This document shows positions 1-8,010 of a stretch of 64,000 bases of DNA, piece by piece. Source of the DNA: Cytophagaceae bacterium (GTDB lineage Bacteria; Bacteroidota; Bacteroidia; Cytophagales; Spirosomataceae). The stretch is taken from NCBI GenBank assembly GCA_027486845.1, contig JAIXOL010000024.1, forward strand, positions 62,001 through 126,000, given 5' to 3'. Positions within the stretch are counted from its first letter, which is position 1, and each line of letters opens with the position of its first letter. Both the position numbers and the translations under genes were made by a program. Below the pieces are notes generated by a model, which worked only from the letters and a program-made list of their open reading frames with translations, made no database searches and was not told where the DNA came from.

Positions 1-549
1 GTGGTCGCACATATAATCGGCGTGGTCAACTCGGCTATTGAGCAATTCCATCACGATTGTCACCTTTTTCTTTTCGGCATAGTTCATGATTTTCTTCAAG
101 CCTTTTGCTGAATTTTTTAGGCCATCTTCATCGCTTAGGTTTTTCTCACGATTTCCTGAAAAACATATCAAATTCTTGAATCCTGCCTTCGATGTTTCAT
201 CAATCAAATATTTATACCATTCTTCCAAACCATCGTGGTTTTCTTTTTTATTCCAGCCATTTGTTATGCCATAATCTTTGCCGATTCCCGAAACCATCGC
301 ACAAGTAAGGTCATATTTTTTTACGGTCTCAAACTCATCAACATTCAATAATTCTACTGATTGCAAACCAATATTTTTGGCAGCTCGACAAAGAGAATCA
401 AGGTCGATAGAGTCGTAGCACCAACGACAAACCGAGTGATTGATGCGTCCTTTGAGTACATCTCCCATGATATTATCGGCAGCCTCAAGGCGAGAAGCGA
501 CTACTCCTGTCCACACTGAGGCAGTTGTTCCTTCTACAATGTTTTTCAT
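1..549 (-). CDS. Hydroxypyruvate isomerase-like TIM-barrel sugar isomerase/epimerase (C-terminus outside window)
   Basis: About 183 residues of the N-terminal part are visible; the gene runs off the left edge. The protein starts MKNIVEGTTASVW and continues with the pattern of the xylose-isomerase-like (AP endonuclease 2) TIM-barrel superfamily: a strand reading GLQSVELL, a segment with CAMVSGIG, a strand reading NLICFSG followed by NRE, and a strand with TIVMELLNSRVDH where the Glu and His fit metal-binding positions. Members of this group interconvert small keto and aldo acids or sugars; hydroxypyruvate isomerase is the usual annotation in Bacteroidota, but the substrate cannot be told from sequence. 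The start at 549 follows a good promoter about 100 bases upstream. It lies downstream of the DUF1593 gene on the same strand with a gap of about 200 bases, so it may be transcribed separately. The family assignment is fairly sure, the exact reaction is not. Confidence 0.7.
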   Translation of the reverse strand, partial: MKNIVEGTTASVWTGVVASRLEAADNIMGDVLKGRINHSVCRWCYDSIDLDSLCRAAKNIGLQSVELLNVDEFETVKKYDLTCAMVSGIGKDYGITNGWNKKENHDGLEEWYKYLIDETSKAGFKNLICFSGNREKNLSDEDGLKNSAKGLKKIMNYAEKKKVTIVMELLNSRVDHADYMCDH

Positions 550-652
550 AATATTTCGGTTAGAATTGTTGTTTTATATTAGTATATTTTTTCTTCCTAA
601 AAGAGGGCTTATTGTGCAAATTGGTTTATTTAAATGTATGAGCAATTTAAGG

Positions 653-660
653 CAAAAATA
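653..660 (-). promoter_or_regulatory. Candidate Bacteroidota -7 element for the isomerase-like gene
   Basis: On the minus strand the bases read TATTTTTG, an exact match to the Bacteroidota primary-sigma -7 consensus TAnnTTTG. It would give a leader of about 95 bases before the start at 549. No clear -33 TTTG box is seen, so this is a pattern match only. Confidence 0.4.
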
Positions 661-748
661 TTAATAATGAATAAACTACACTCAAAATAGCTACAAAAAA
701 TTACAAAAAAAATGGTTTTATTTACATTGATATGCATTTTTAAAAATA

Positions 749-2263
749 TTATTTGACAGTAAAAACCACTCTTTGATAACGAGTCAGAGAAGGTATACCA
801 TCGTCACTTACTTCTATAATCAAATGCAATTTATCTCCAACTTTAGCACTATTTGGTATCTTTACACTGATTTGGTTTTTAATAAAATCAGTGTTTATTG
901 TTTCAAGAAAAGATGTACTTACATCCATATAGCACCAACCAAAATATTTTACTTTATTTCCATCGGGGTCGCTTATTTTAATTTTTAATTTGATTTCTTG
1001 ACCAGCTTTTACAATAATAAAATTACCTTTTTTTACCGAAACCTTCGGAGCATGATTGGCATTTTTGAAATCTTTAATACACCAATCTGCACGGGCAGCA
1101 AAATCATTTTGAATAGCAGGAATCCAACGTGCTTGAGCAAAAGCCTCATCCTTTTTTTTTGTAAAAGGATTAAAATCAGCAGCAGCCTTGCCATCTTCCC
1201 AACGGCTTGGAGTCATGGTAGATTGTACCAAACGACCACCCCAGCCACCATCTTGAGGATTATCAAGATTATTCAAACCAACATCAACTAAGTGTAAGAA
1301 AGCAGGAGAATCGCCTTCTGAAATGAAATCATATTGCCCGAAACTTCCCCATTGGTTCTTTTTAGCTTTTTCCATACTGCTGTATATATCATCAATTTCG
1401 CCCTTCGGAGGATTTCCATCGCCATAGCTATAATACATTTTTAGGAGTGGTCCATGATTATTTATTACTTCTCCCATAAATTTACCTTCTAAATAAGGGT
1501 GAAGTTCTGTTGGAACAGACCTTTTCCAAAAATAGGCAAAGCACCAAAACTGATTAGAATTATAATAAACTTTGATATCTTTCCAGCTTGGCTCTATGTA
1601 TTTTTTATAGGTAGCATCTTGGTCAAGTATGGCATAAATAATTGCTTTTTGACAAACTTTTTTATAAATTTTGTTCCATTGAGGAGTATTTTTGTATTCA
1701 TCTTCAATAGATTTCAATGCACGGGCAATCGTATTTGTTCCACCCCAAACCTGTAAATAGAGTGGTGTCATATCCTCGTCAAGCAATTTGGCTTTTATAA
1801 AATCTGAGCCCTCGGTATCTTTTGTCATTTCACCTTCAAAATCTATATTTCCGATACGAATTTGATTTTTTAAATCCATTGGTTTTGGAAAATCGGCTGA
1901 ATGCCTAACTAAATTCGTATATACTTTTCCGTAGGCATCAACCAAATCGTAAATCCATTGTTCGCCCGGCCAACGCAGTTCTATTCGTTCGCCATACATT
2001 TTTTTTGTCATTTCCATTTCAGAAGTAAACTTTGTGCCTTTTCCATCACCTTTGTAGTGCCACTGAGAACTACTTATGATTAAACCTTCCAACTTAAATT
2101 CATTGGAATATAACAAAAGTCTTATGAATGAATCTACGTCATCTAATTCGCCATCGGTCGTAACGATTGTGCGAGCTTTAGCCGTTTTAGAAACTTGTCC
2201 TATAGCAGTACAGTTTATAAGGCAAACAAAAAAGATATAGAAATAAAATTTATAAAATTTCAT
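749..2263 (-). CDS. DUF1593 / Sde0182-type nucleoside hydrolase-like secreted protein
   Basis: The preferred start gives 504 residues with a hydrophobic signal segment (residues 1 to about 22) ending near AIGQ; the frame is open 29 codons further upstream but those residues look like leader sequence. The mature protein begins with RTIVTTDGELDDVDSF, the Asp-rich motif of the inosine/uridine nucleoside-hydrolase fold, and continues with the long DUF1593 (Sde_182) domain, including a segment with LQVWGGTNTIARAL and one with GGWGGRLVQS. The last 90 residues form an Ig-like strand-rich domain as in the C-terminal part of Sde0182. Members are often found near polysaccharide-degradation genes and have been called cellulose-binding proteins, but their substrate is uncertain. 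The protein is expected in the periplasm or exported. It has a possible promoter at 2337-2344. Confidence 0.8.
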   Translation of the reverse strand: MKFYKFYFYIFFVCLINCTAIGQVSKTAKARTIVTTDGELDDVDSFIRLLLYSNEFKLEGLIISSSQWHYKGDGKGTKFTSEMEMTKKMYGERIELRWPGEQWIYDLVDAYGKVYTNLVRHSADFPKPMDLKNQIRIGNIDFEGEMTKDTEGSDFIKAKLLDEDMTPLYLQVWGGTNTIARALKSIEDEYKNTPQWNKIYKKVCQKAIIYAILDQDATYKKYIEPSWKDIKVYYNSNQFWCFAYFWKRSVPTELHPYLEGKFMGEVINNHGPLLKMYYSYGDGNPPKGEIDDIYSSMEKAKKNQWGSFGQYDFISEGDSPAFLHLVDVGLNNLDNPQDGGWGGRLVQSTMTPSRWEDGKAAADFNPFTKKKDEAFAQARWIPAIQNDFAARADWCIKDFKNANHAPKVSVKKGNFIIVKAGQEIKLKIKISDPDGNKVKYFGWCYMDVSTSFLETINTDFIKNQISVKIPNSAKVGDKLHLIIEVSDDGIPSLTRYQRVVFTVK

Positions 2264-2336
2264 GTTTTGGAATGATTGGAATAGTGTAATTAGATAAGTA
2301 AGTAGTTGAGTACGCTTTTTGTATGACTCATACAAA

Positions 2337-2344
2337 CAAATATA
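2337..2344 (-). promoter_or_regulatory. Candidate -7 promoter element for the DUF1593 gene
   Basis: The minus strand reads TATATTTG, an exact TAnnTTTG match, about 75 bases before the chosen start at 2263. Its position supports the internal ATG over the longer open frame, because the long frame would start almost on the element itself. No convincing -33 box was found. Confidence 0.4.
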
Positions 2345-2492
2345 TGGCAAATAAATATTTTAATTGATGTACAGTGTCTTTATTGTAATTTTAAATGATA
2401 AATTAAGGTATTTGTCAAACATATTTCATTTTTTGTTGAACGGTGGTATAATTTTAGATGTTATCATTCTAACAATTTTAAAGTTAAGTCTC

Positions 2493-3299
2493 ATGAACAA
2501 AGAATTTTTCCAACATATCTTCGACAAACATCAACAAGCTGAGCCAGTTCCGCCAACTAAAGAAATTGCAACATGGGCTTTAAGAATTATTCGATTGTTG
2601 TTTCCTGAGCAAACAAAGGAATATTTTCGTTCGGAAGAAGAAATTGAGATTCAGTTTAAAAACCTCGAATTGGATTTAAGAAATATTCTAATTTCAACTT
2701 ATCAATGCAAAAATTGTAACCCTGAAAGCGAAGCAAATGAATTTATCGAACGAATTCCTGAAGTTTACCAAATCTTAAAGACTGATATTCAAGCAATTAT
2801 TGAAGGCGACCCCGCTGCCAAAAGTGAATTTGAGGTTGTGAGAGCATATCCTGGGTTCTATGCCATTATGTTTTACAGAATCGCTCACGAATTGCACAAA
2901 TTGGATATTCCATTATTACCACGAATATTGACCGAATATGCACACTCGAAAACAGGCATTGATATTCATCCAGCTGCTCAAATCGACGAATATTTCTTTA
3001 TTGACCACGGCACAGGAATTGTAATTGGTGAAAGTTGTGTTATCGGTAAACACGTAAAACTTTATCAAGGTGTTACTCTAGGTGCATTGAGTGTTGAGAA
3101 AAGTTTAGCAAATACCAAACGCCATCCAACCGTAGAAAACAATGTGGTTATATACTCAGGAGCAACAATTTTAGGAGGGAATACCATCATTGGCGAACAT
3201 TCAATTATCGGTGGAAACGTTTGGCTTACAAAGTCAGTACCTTCGTATTCAACGGTTTATCACAAACCTGAAATTAAGGTTGTGGAACGTGTAATGTAA
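2493..3299 (+). CDS. cysE: Serine O-acetyltransferase
   Basis: This 268-residue protein transfers acetyl from acetyl-CoA to L-serine, giving O-acetylserine, the first step of cysteine synthesis. The N-terminal half is alpha-helical (helical SATase domain with a serine-acetyltransferase pattern around AYPGFYAIMFYRIAHEL). The C-terminal half is a left-handed parallel beta-helix of hexapeptide repeats with the active-site region DIHPAAQIDEYFFIDHGTG, in which the His next to Gly is the catalytic base of the family, and the GVTLGALS turn. The open frame begins 43 codons earlier, but the ATG at 2493 (MNKEFFQ) gives the normal family length. Cysteine synthase follows 105 bases downstream on the same strand, so the two form a cysteine biosynthesis unit. 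Cytoplasmic. Confidence 0.92.
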   Translation: MNKEFFQHIFDKHQQAEPVPPTKEIATWALRIIRLLFPEQTKEYFRSEEEIEIQFKNLELDLRNILISTYQCKNCNPESEANEFIERIPEVYQILKTDIQAIIEGDPAAKSEFEVVRAYPGFYAIMFYRIAHELHKLDIPLLPRILTEYAHSKTGIDIHPAAQIDEYFFIDHGTGIVIGESCVIGKHVKLYQGVTLGALSVEKSLANTKRHPTVENNVVIYSGATILGGNTIIGEHSIIGGNVWLTKSVPSYSTVYHKPEIKVVERVM

Positions 3300-3404
3300 A
3301 AAGTTTACAGTTTTCAGTCAATAGTTTACACCCGTCAGTTCACTGTTATTGATACTGTGATTTTACATTATCAATTATTCATTTTACATTCTCCATTAAA
3401 AAAT

Positions 3405-4277
3405 ATGGCAACAATCATAGACCTCGTAGGAAATACTCCACTCGTTGAATTAACGAAACTCAATCCAAATCCAAACGTAAAGATTTACGGCAAACTCGAA
3501 GGTAATAATCCTGCGGGAAGTGTAAAAGACCGCCCTGCTTTAAATATGATTAGGAGTGCAGTTGAGCGTGGTGATATTAAACACGGCATGAAACTCATCG
3601 AAGCAACAAGCGGAAATACTGGCATTGCTTTAGCGATGATTGCCCGATTGTTTGATTTAGAAATCGAACTTGTAATGCCCTCAAACTCAACTCGAGAACG
3701 AACACTGACGATGGAAGCCTTCGGTGCGAAGGTAATTTTGCTCGAAAATATCGAAAAATGTAGAGATTATGCAGAAGAACAAGCAAAAACAGACGAATAC
3801 TTTATGCTCGACCAATTTGCAAACCCTGATAATTATTTAGCTCATTATAAAACCACTGGACCAGAAATTTGGAGAGATACAAACCAAAAAGTTACGCATT
3901 TTGTGAGTTCTATGGGAACAACAGGTACAATTATGGGAACTTCGATGTTTTTGAAAGAAGTGAATCCCGATATTCAGATTGTGGGCTGTCAACCAACTGA
4001 AGGTTCGTCAATTCCTGGGATTCGACGTTGGCCTGCGGCATATTTACCCAAAATATTTGATGCAAGCAGAGTAGATAAAATAATGGATATTGACCAATTT
4101 GAAGCAACCGAAATGGCTCAAAAATTGGCAAAAACCGAAGGAATTTTTGCAGGAATGAGTTCGGGTGGAGGAGCCTCGGCAGCCATCAGATTAGCCCAAG
4201 AATTAGAATCGGGTGTAATTGTCTTCATCTGCTGCGACCGTGGCGATAGATATTTATCGAGTAATTTGTTTGGGTGA
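3405..4277 (+). CDS. cysM: Cysteine synthase B (O-acetylserine sulfhydrylase, CysM type)
   Basis: The enzyme is a 290-residue PLP-dependent fold-type II protein that replaces the acetyl group of O-acetylserine with sulfide to give cysteine. The PLP lysine lies in NPAGSVKDRPA (about residue 36), the substrate loop is EATSGNTG, and the phosphate-binding Gly/Thr loop is SSMGTTGT. The ending CCDRGDRYLSSNLF is characteristic of CysM rather than CysK. The ATG at 3405 is chosen because MATIIDLVGNTPL is the family N-terminus; the 16 codons before it are untranslated leader. Its neighbour cysE makes the substrate. CysM enzymes can also use thiosulfate in some bacteria, which the sequence does not decide. 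Confidence 0.92.
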   Translation: MATIIDLVGNTPLVELTKLNPNPNVKIYGKLEGNNPAGSVKDRPALNMIRSAVERGDIKHGMKLIEATSGNTGIALAMIARLFDLEIELVMPSNSTRERTLTMEAFGAKVILLENIEKCRDYAEEQAKTDEYFMLDQFANPDNYLAHYKTTGPEIWRDTNQKVTHFVSSMGTTGTIMGTSMFLKEVNPDIQIVGCQPTEGSSIPGIRRWPAAYLPKIFDASRVDKIMDIDQFEATEMAQKLAKTEGIFAGMSSGGGASAAIRLAQELESGVIVFICCDRGDRYLSSNLFG

Positions 4278-4606
4278 TATAAGTCGTGATATCTAAATTA
4301 TGAAATTCTAAGACAAGAGATAATTATAACTCATCATTCTTATCTTTTACATATTTATACTCAAAAGGCACAGAACTGCAAAGGTTCAAAGGCGACCGTC
4401 GCTCGGTGCAAAATACTAATAATGAGGCAATAAAATCAAGGATTTTTATCGTAGAAAAATAGTTAATACACTCAAAGAATTAACGTTTAGTTTTAACGAA
4501 TATCAAGTAAAACTATCATTTTTTGCAATTTTGCCCGGTGAATTAACAAAGAAAATTGAGGAGAATAAAGATTAAATTTTCTGGCCATAAGGTTCAAAAT
4601 GTTTTG
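4278..4606. other. Intergenic stretch with a possible gene remnant at 4426-4575
   Basis: No intact gene is seen in these 330 bases. On the plus strand, 4426-4575 is open for 49 codons without a start codon and ends in a lysine/glutamate-rich tail (LPGELTKKIEENKD). This looks like the 3' end of a lost gene, but it is too short to assign and could be chance. Confidence 0.3.
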
Positions 4607-4614
4607 TAATTTTG
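4607..4614 (+). promoter_or_regulatory. Candidate -7 promoter element for the GNAT gene
   Basis: The bases TAATTTTG match TAnnTTTG exactly and lie 74 bases before the GNAT start at 4688. A -33 box is not obvious. Confidence 0.4.
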
Positions 4615-4687
4615 CATTATAATTTAGGATTTTGGGGACAAAACATTACAATACGATTTGTGTTTTACAAAATATTTTCAACTAAAA

Positions 4688-5200
4688 ATGATTATTAAAG
4701 CTACAATTTCTGATATTCCCGCACTAAATATTCTAATTAACTCAGCTTATCGAGGAGAAACTTCAAAAAAAGGTTGGACAACAGAAGAGCATCTACTCGG
4801 TGGAATTAGAACTGACGAAGCAAATCTTACCGAACTTTTTCTTAAAGAAAATGCAACAATTTTAAAATACACTGAAAAAAATCAAATCATTGGTTCGGTT
4901 TATCTCGAACAACAAGACAAAAAATTATATCTCGGTATGCTCACAGTTTCGCCCGAATTGCAAGGTTGTGGTATTGGCAAGAAATTAATACAAGCGGCTG
5001 AAAGTTTTGCCCGAAACGCAAAGCTTAAGACAATCTCAATGACCGTAATTTCTGTAAGAAAAGAATTAATAGCATTTTACGAAAGAAGAGGTTATAAAAA
5101 CACAGGTGAAACAAAACCCTTCCCGATGACAGAGCCTAAATTTGGTTTACCCAAACAATTTTTAGAGTTTATAGTTATGGAGAAAGAAATACTCCAATAA
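4688..5200 (+). CDS. GNAT-family N-acetyltransferase
   Basis: This 170-residue protein has the acetyl-CoA binding signature of the GNAT fold: a beta strand (LYLGMLTVSPELQG) followed by the Q/R-x-x-G-x-G/A loop QGCGIGKKLI at about residues 99-108, and a C-terminal AFYERRGYKNTGE motif typical of amino-acid acetyltransferase-like members. The substrate cannot be inferred. The ATG at 4688 is preferred over the frame's first ATG ten codons earlier because MIIKATISDIPAL is the usual start of such proteins. It is a single gene between the cys pair and the GT5-DUF4270-glmS group, with its own candidate promoter. Confidence 0.85.
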   Translation: MIIKATISDIPALNILINSAYRGETSKKGWTTEEHLLGGIRTDEANLTELFLKENATILKYTEKNQIIGSVYLEQQDKKLYLGMLTVSPELQGCGIGKKLIQAAESFARNAKLKTISMTVISVRKELIAFYERRGYKNTGETKPFPMTEPKFGLPKQFLEFIVMEKEILQ

Positions 5201-5356
5201 CTTACCTAATTTCTATTTTAATAAATCAATTACAGTTTTTTTGCTAATTAAAACACATTCTAAGATCATTTCAAGTTATTCTACAATTGAAGGATTCAAT
5301 AATTATTGTCTAAAAACCTCAATTATTTAGCCCCTAACTATTGTTTTTCAAAGAAA

Positions 5357-5390
5357 TTTGTACAAATTATCAGTTTTTTTCGTATCTTTG
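5357..5390 (+). promoter_or_regulatory. Promoter of the GT5-DUF4270 unit (-33 and -7 boxes)
   Basis: A TTTG at 5357-5360 and a TATCTTTG at 5383-5390, 22 bases apart, fit the Bacteroidota -33/-7 promoter closely. The start codon at 5436 would follow a leader of about 40 bases. This also rules out the longer open frame that begins inside the promoter. Confidence 0.6.
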
Positions 5391-5435
5391 CATACTTTTT
5401 TGGAAGCACCTCCCACTAATCAATATATTTTAGAT

Positions 5436-6248
5436 ATGCGTAAACTTCGTATTCTGTACGTAGCAAGTGAGATAAATCCCTTCCTGCAAGTTTCAGAAGT
5501 AGCTGATTTTCTTCGTAAACTTCCGCAAGCCATGCAAGAGAAAGGCATGGAAATCAGAATTTTAGTTCCTCGTTTTGGATCAATCAATGAGCGAAAAAAT
5601 CGCCTTCATGAAGTTGTACGACTATCAGGTATCAATATTACTGTCGGAGATGATGAAAAACCTTTGATTATCAAGGTTGCTTCAATACCAACTGCAAAAT
5701 TGCAAGTTTATTTTTTAGACAACGAAGACTATTTTAATAGAAAATACGTTTTCTTAGATAAAGAAGGAAGTTTCTATGATGATAATGATGAAAGAACTAT
5801 TTTCTTTTGCAAAGGAGTTCTAGAAACAGTAAAAAAACTTGGTTGGGCACCAGATATAGTACATTGCACCGATTGGATGACAGCGTTGATTCCGTTGTAT
5901 TTAAAGACAACTTACAAAAACGACCCTGTTTTCAAGGATACAAAATCAGTATTCACCGTCTACAATAACACCTTTGAGCATAAATTCGATGAAAACATAA
6001 TCGAAAAAGCTAAATCAATGGACGTTTCGGATGAAAATTTAGCTAATTTACGATCGGCTGATTTTGAAGGATTTATTAAGATAGGTTGCCAATATGCTGA
6101 TGCAATTGTTAGAGCCAACGAGGAATCGAATGAAAAATTAAGTAAACTTTTGAATGAAATTGCAGCAAACACAATCGAAGCAAGTATCGAAGATGACAAT
6201 GTTACGGAAACGTATTTTAACCTTTACACAGAACTTGTTCCTGAATAA
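5436..6248 (+). CDS. Short glycogen/starch synthase-like protein (GT5 catalytic N-domain only)
   Basis: The 270-residue protein starts MRKLRILYVASEINPF, the first strand of the GT5 starch-synthase catalytic domain, and contains VHCTDWMTALIPLYLK, matching the DWQTALxPxYLK region. It stops after this domain, so the whole C-terminal Rossmann domain of a normal 470-residue glycogen synthase is absent. In addition the KxGGL motif used to bind ADP-glucose is replaced by QVSEVADFLRKLP. A short version next to DUF4270 and glmS is, from memory, a recurring arrangement in Bacteroidota, so I take it as a real, degenerate paralogue rather than a truncation. Catalytic activity is doubtful. The DUF4270 gene starts 37 bases downstream. 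Confidence 0.8.
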   Translation: MRKLRILYVASEINPFLQVSEVADFLRKLPQAMQEKGMEIRILVPRFGSINERKNRLHEVVRLSGINITVGDDEKPLIIKVASIPTAKLQVYFLDNEDYFNRKYVFLDKEGSFYDDNDERTIFFCKGVLETVKKLGWAPDIVHCTDWMTALIPLYLKTTYKNDPVFKDTKSVFTVYNNTFEHKFDENIIEKAKSMDVSDENLANLRSADFEGFIKIGCQYADAIVRANEESNEKLSKLLNEIAANTIEASIEDDNVTETYFNLYTELVPE

Positions 6249-6285
6249 TATTTGGAAAGATGTAAAGTTTTTACATCCTACATCA

Positions 6286-7620
6286 ATGCGGAATTTAGCG
6301 GTATTGCTACTTTCCGCATTATTTTTCTCATGTCAAGACCCCATAGGTATCGTTATTGATACTCCTAGCACTGGTGGGCAAATTACTACTGTTTTTACGG
6401 ATACGCTTAAAGTAGCCACTTCAACAGTTTTGTTTGATTCTACTTTTACTTCTGGTCAGGCTAATGCTGTAGTTGGACGCTACAAAGACCCAATTTTTGG
6501 AGAAGTTTCGGCTAAAACATTTGCTCAAATTACCCTTCCACTACTCAGTTCTGATGCTTTTACAGCTCTGAAATTCCCAAAGGCAGACTCTGGATTAACA
6601 GTTTATGATTCGGTTTATGTATATATCTCACATAATGGATTTGCTTATGGAGACACCACAAAAACGTATAGCTTGGCATTACACCGTCTGACTCAAGATT
6701 TTGTAAGTACTAAAAGATACACAAAAGATGATGTTCTGGATTATAATCCTACGCCTATGGCAAGTGGAACGTTTAAGTACGCTGATATTAAACGTGCCAA
6801 CTCAACAGCACAAGATAGTCTTTTGAAGTTCAAATTACCTAATACAATTGGTAAGGAATTATATGATTTGGTCAATACTGATACAGGTGCTACAATTGAA
6901 AAATTTACTGCTGCTGTAAAAGGAATGGCTTTTGTGGCAAATTCTACTAGCGAAAATGCTTATGGATTAGCAATTTCTGGTAGCTACATCCAATTGTATT
7001 ACCATACTACTAATTCTACTGATAGAAAAAGTATTCCTTTGACTTTTTATTCTCAACGTTTTAGTCAAATTATCGGCAATAGAAATGGTACTGTTTTACA
7101 GAATTTAAAAACATTACAACCCATTTCTTCGAGTGCTACAAACAATCGTACTTACTTACAGACAGGTATTGGTATCTCACCAAAATTAACATTTCCTAAT
7201 TTGGCGGCTTTACAGAAAAATGGAAATATTACGATAAATAAAGCTGAATTAGTTTTTGAACCAGATTTAGACCAAATTTCGGGTAATTATAAAGTACCCT
7301 CTCAAGTAGCTTTAGTGCAACTTGAAACCAATAACCGTATCAAAAAAGCTAATGGAAGTTTAATTGATTTTGTGGCATTAGATGGGCTTTCGGGTACGCA
7401 ATATGTAGCATCTTATAATTCGACATCTAATAATTATAGTTTTAATTTTACCTCTTTCTTGCAAGATTTGGTTTCAAAAAAGAAGACAACGAATGGCATT
7501 GCCTTGGTTCCAAGTTTATTGAATACGACAAACTCTACTATTTCTGTTTATAATAGTAATGTAGCCAGAATGGTAATTAAGAATGTAAAACTCAATATTT
7601 ACTATTCTACGAAGAAATAG
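6286..7620 (+). CDS. DUF4270 lipoprotein
   Basis: The preferred ATG gives 444 residues with a lipoprotein signal: a short hydrophobic run and a lipobox LFFSC with Cys at about residue 16. The longer open frame starts inside the upstream gene and has no signal. The rest is strand-rich, with repeats of the type seen in DUF4270 (TFTSGQANAVVGRYKDPIFG near the front, AELVFEPD in the second half). DUF4270 proteins are envelope lipoproteins of Bacteroidota with no proven function. It is co-directional with the GT5-like gene (37-base gap) and is followed by a strong terminator, so the two form an operon separate from glmS. Confidence 0.8.
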   Translation: MRNLAVLLLSALFFSCQDPIGIVIDTPSTGGQITTVFTDTLKVATSTVLFDSTFTSGQANAVVGRYKDPIFGEVSAKTFAQITLPLLSSDAFTALKFPKADSGLTVYDSVYVYISHNGFAYGDTTKTYSLALHRLTQDFVSTKRYTKDDVLDYNPTPMASGTFKYADIKRANSTAQDSLLKFKLPNTIGKELYDLVNTDTGATIEKFTAAVKGMAFVANSTSENAYGLAISGSYIQLYYHTTNSTDRKSIPLTFYSQRFSQIIGNRNGTVLQNLKTLQPISSSATNNRTYLQTGIGISPKLTFPNLAALQKNGNITINKAELVFEPDLDQISGNYKVPSQVALVQLETNNRIKKANGSLIDFVALDGLSGTQYVASYNSTSNNYSFNFTSFLQDLVSKKKTTNGIALVPSLLNTTNSTISVYNSNVARMVIKNVKLNIYYSTKK

Positions 7621-7627
7621 TAATTAT

Positions 7628-7681
7628 CAGAAAAACAAAAATCCCAGTTTGAAGTTTCAAACTGGGATTTTTGTTTTTCTG
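7628..7681. terminator. Perfect 26-bp inverted repeat with 2-base centre, bidirectional terminator
   Basis: The arms 7628-7653 and 7656-7681 are exactly complementary. The A-rich outer part of one arm becomes the T-tract on the other side, so the structure works as an intrinsic terminator in either direction. It follows the DUF4270 stop by eight bases. Confidence 0.85.
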
Positions 7682-8010
7682 CAATAACAAACGACCATTT
7701 AATTTTTGATTAAAAATAGGTCAATTTTACGTTTTTCTCCTATGTTTTTTAAAAAAATAATTTTCTATTTCTAACTTTTTTTTAAATATTTATAAGATAT
7801 CGACAGCCTCTTTGAATTATTTTTTAAAGCTTAATTTTAACAAAAAATTGTCGATATGAACTACTTTTTATGTTGTATTTTTTATCTACATTTGAATAAG
7901 TATCTAATAAATAGCACTATATGTTATTTTTCTTAGATAAAATATTGCTTTTTCTGTAAATCTCGCAATTATAATTTTTTAATCAAAAACAATCAATAAT
8001 CGAACAGAAT
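7682..8010 (+). promoter_or_regulatory. AT-rich leader region of glmS with a candidate promoter at 7887-7894
   Basis: No gene is seen. TACATTTG at 7887-7894 matches the TAnnTTTG element and would give a leader of about 110 bases. I looked for the glmS ribozyme core and see nothing to support one; that element belongs to Firmicutes. The region is otherwise very AT-rich with no clear repeat. Confidence 0.4.

Noticed and set aside
5436-6248. Truncated pseudogene of glycogen synthase
   Set aside because: The frame is clean, has a good promoter, a separate stop and sits in a recurring gene neighbourhood, so it is treated as an intact short family.
7682-8010. glmS ribozyme or other riboswitch upstream of glmS
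   Set aside because: No ribozyme-type core or pairing was found, and glmS ribozymes are a Firmicutes feature; the region is simply AT-rich with a promoter.
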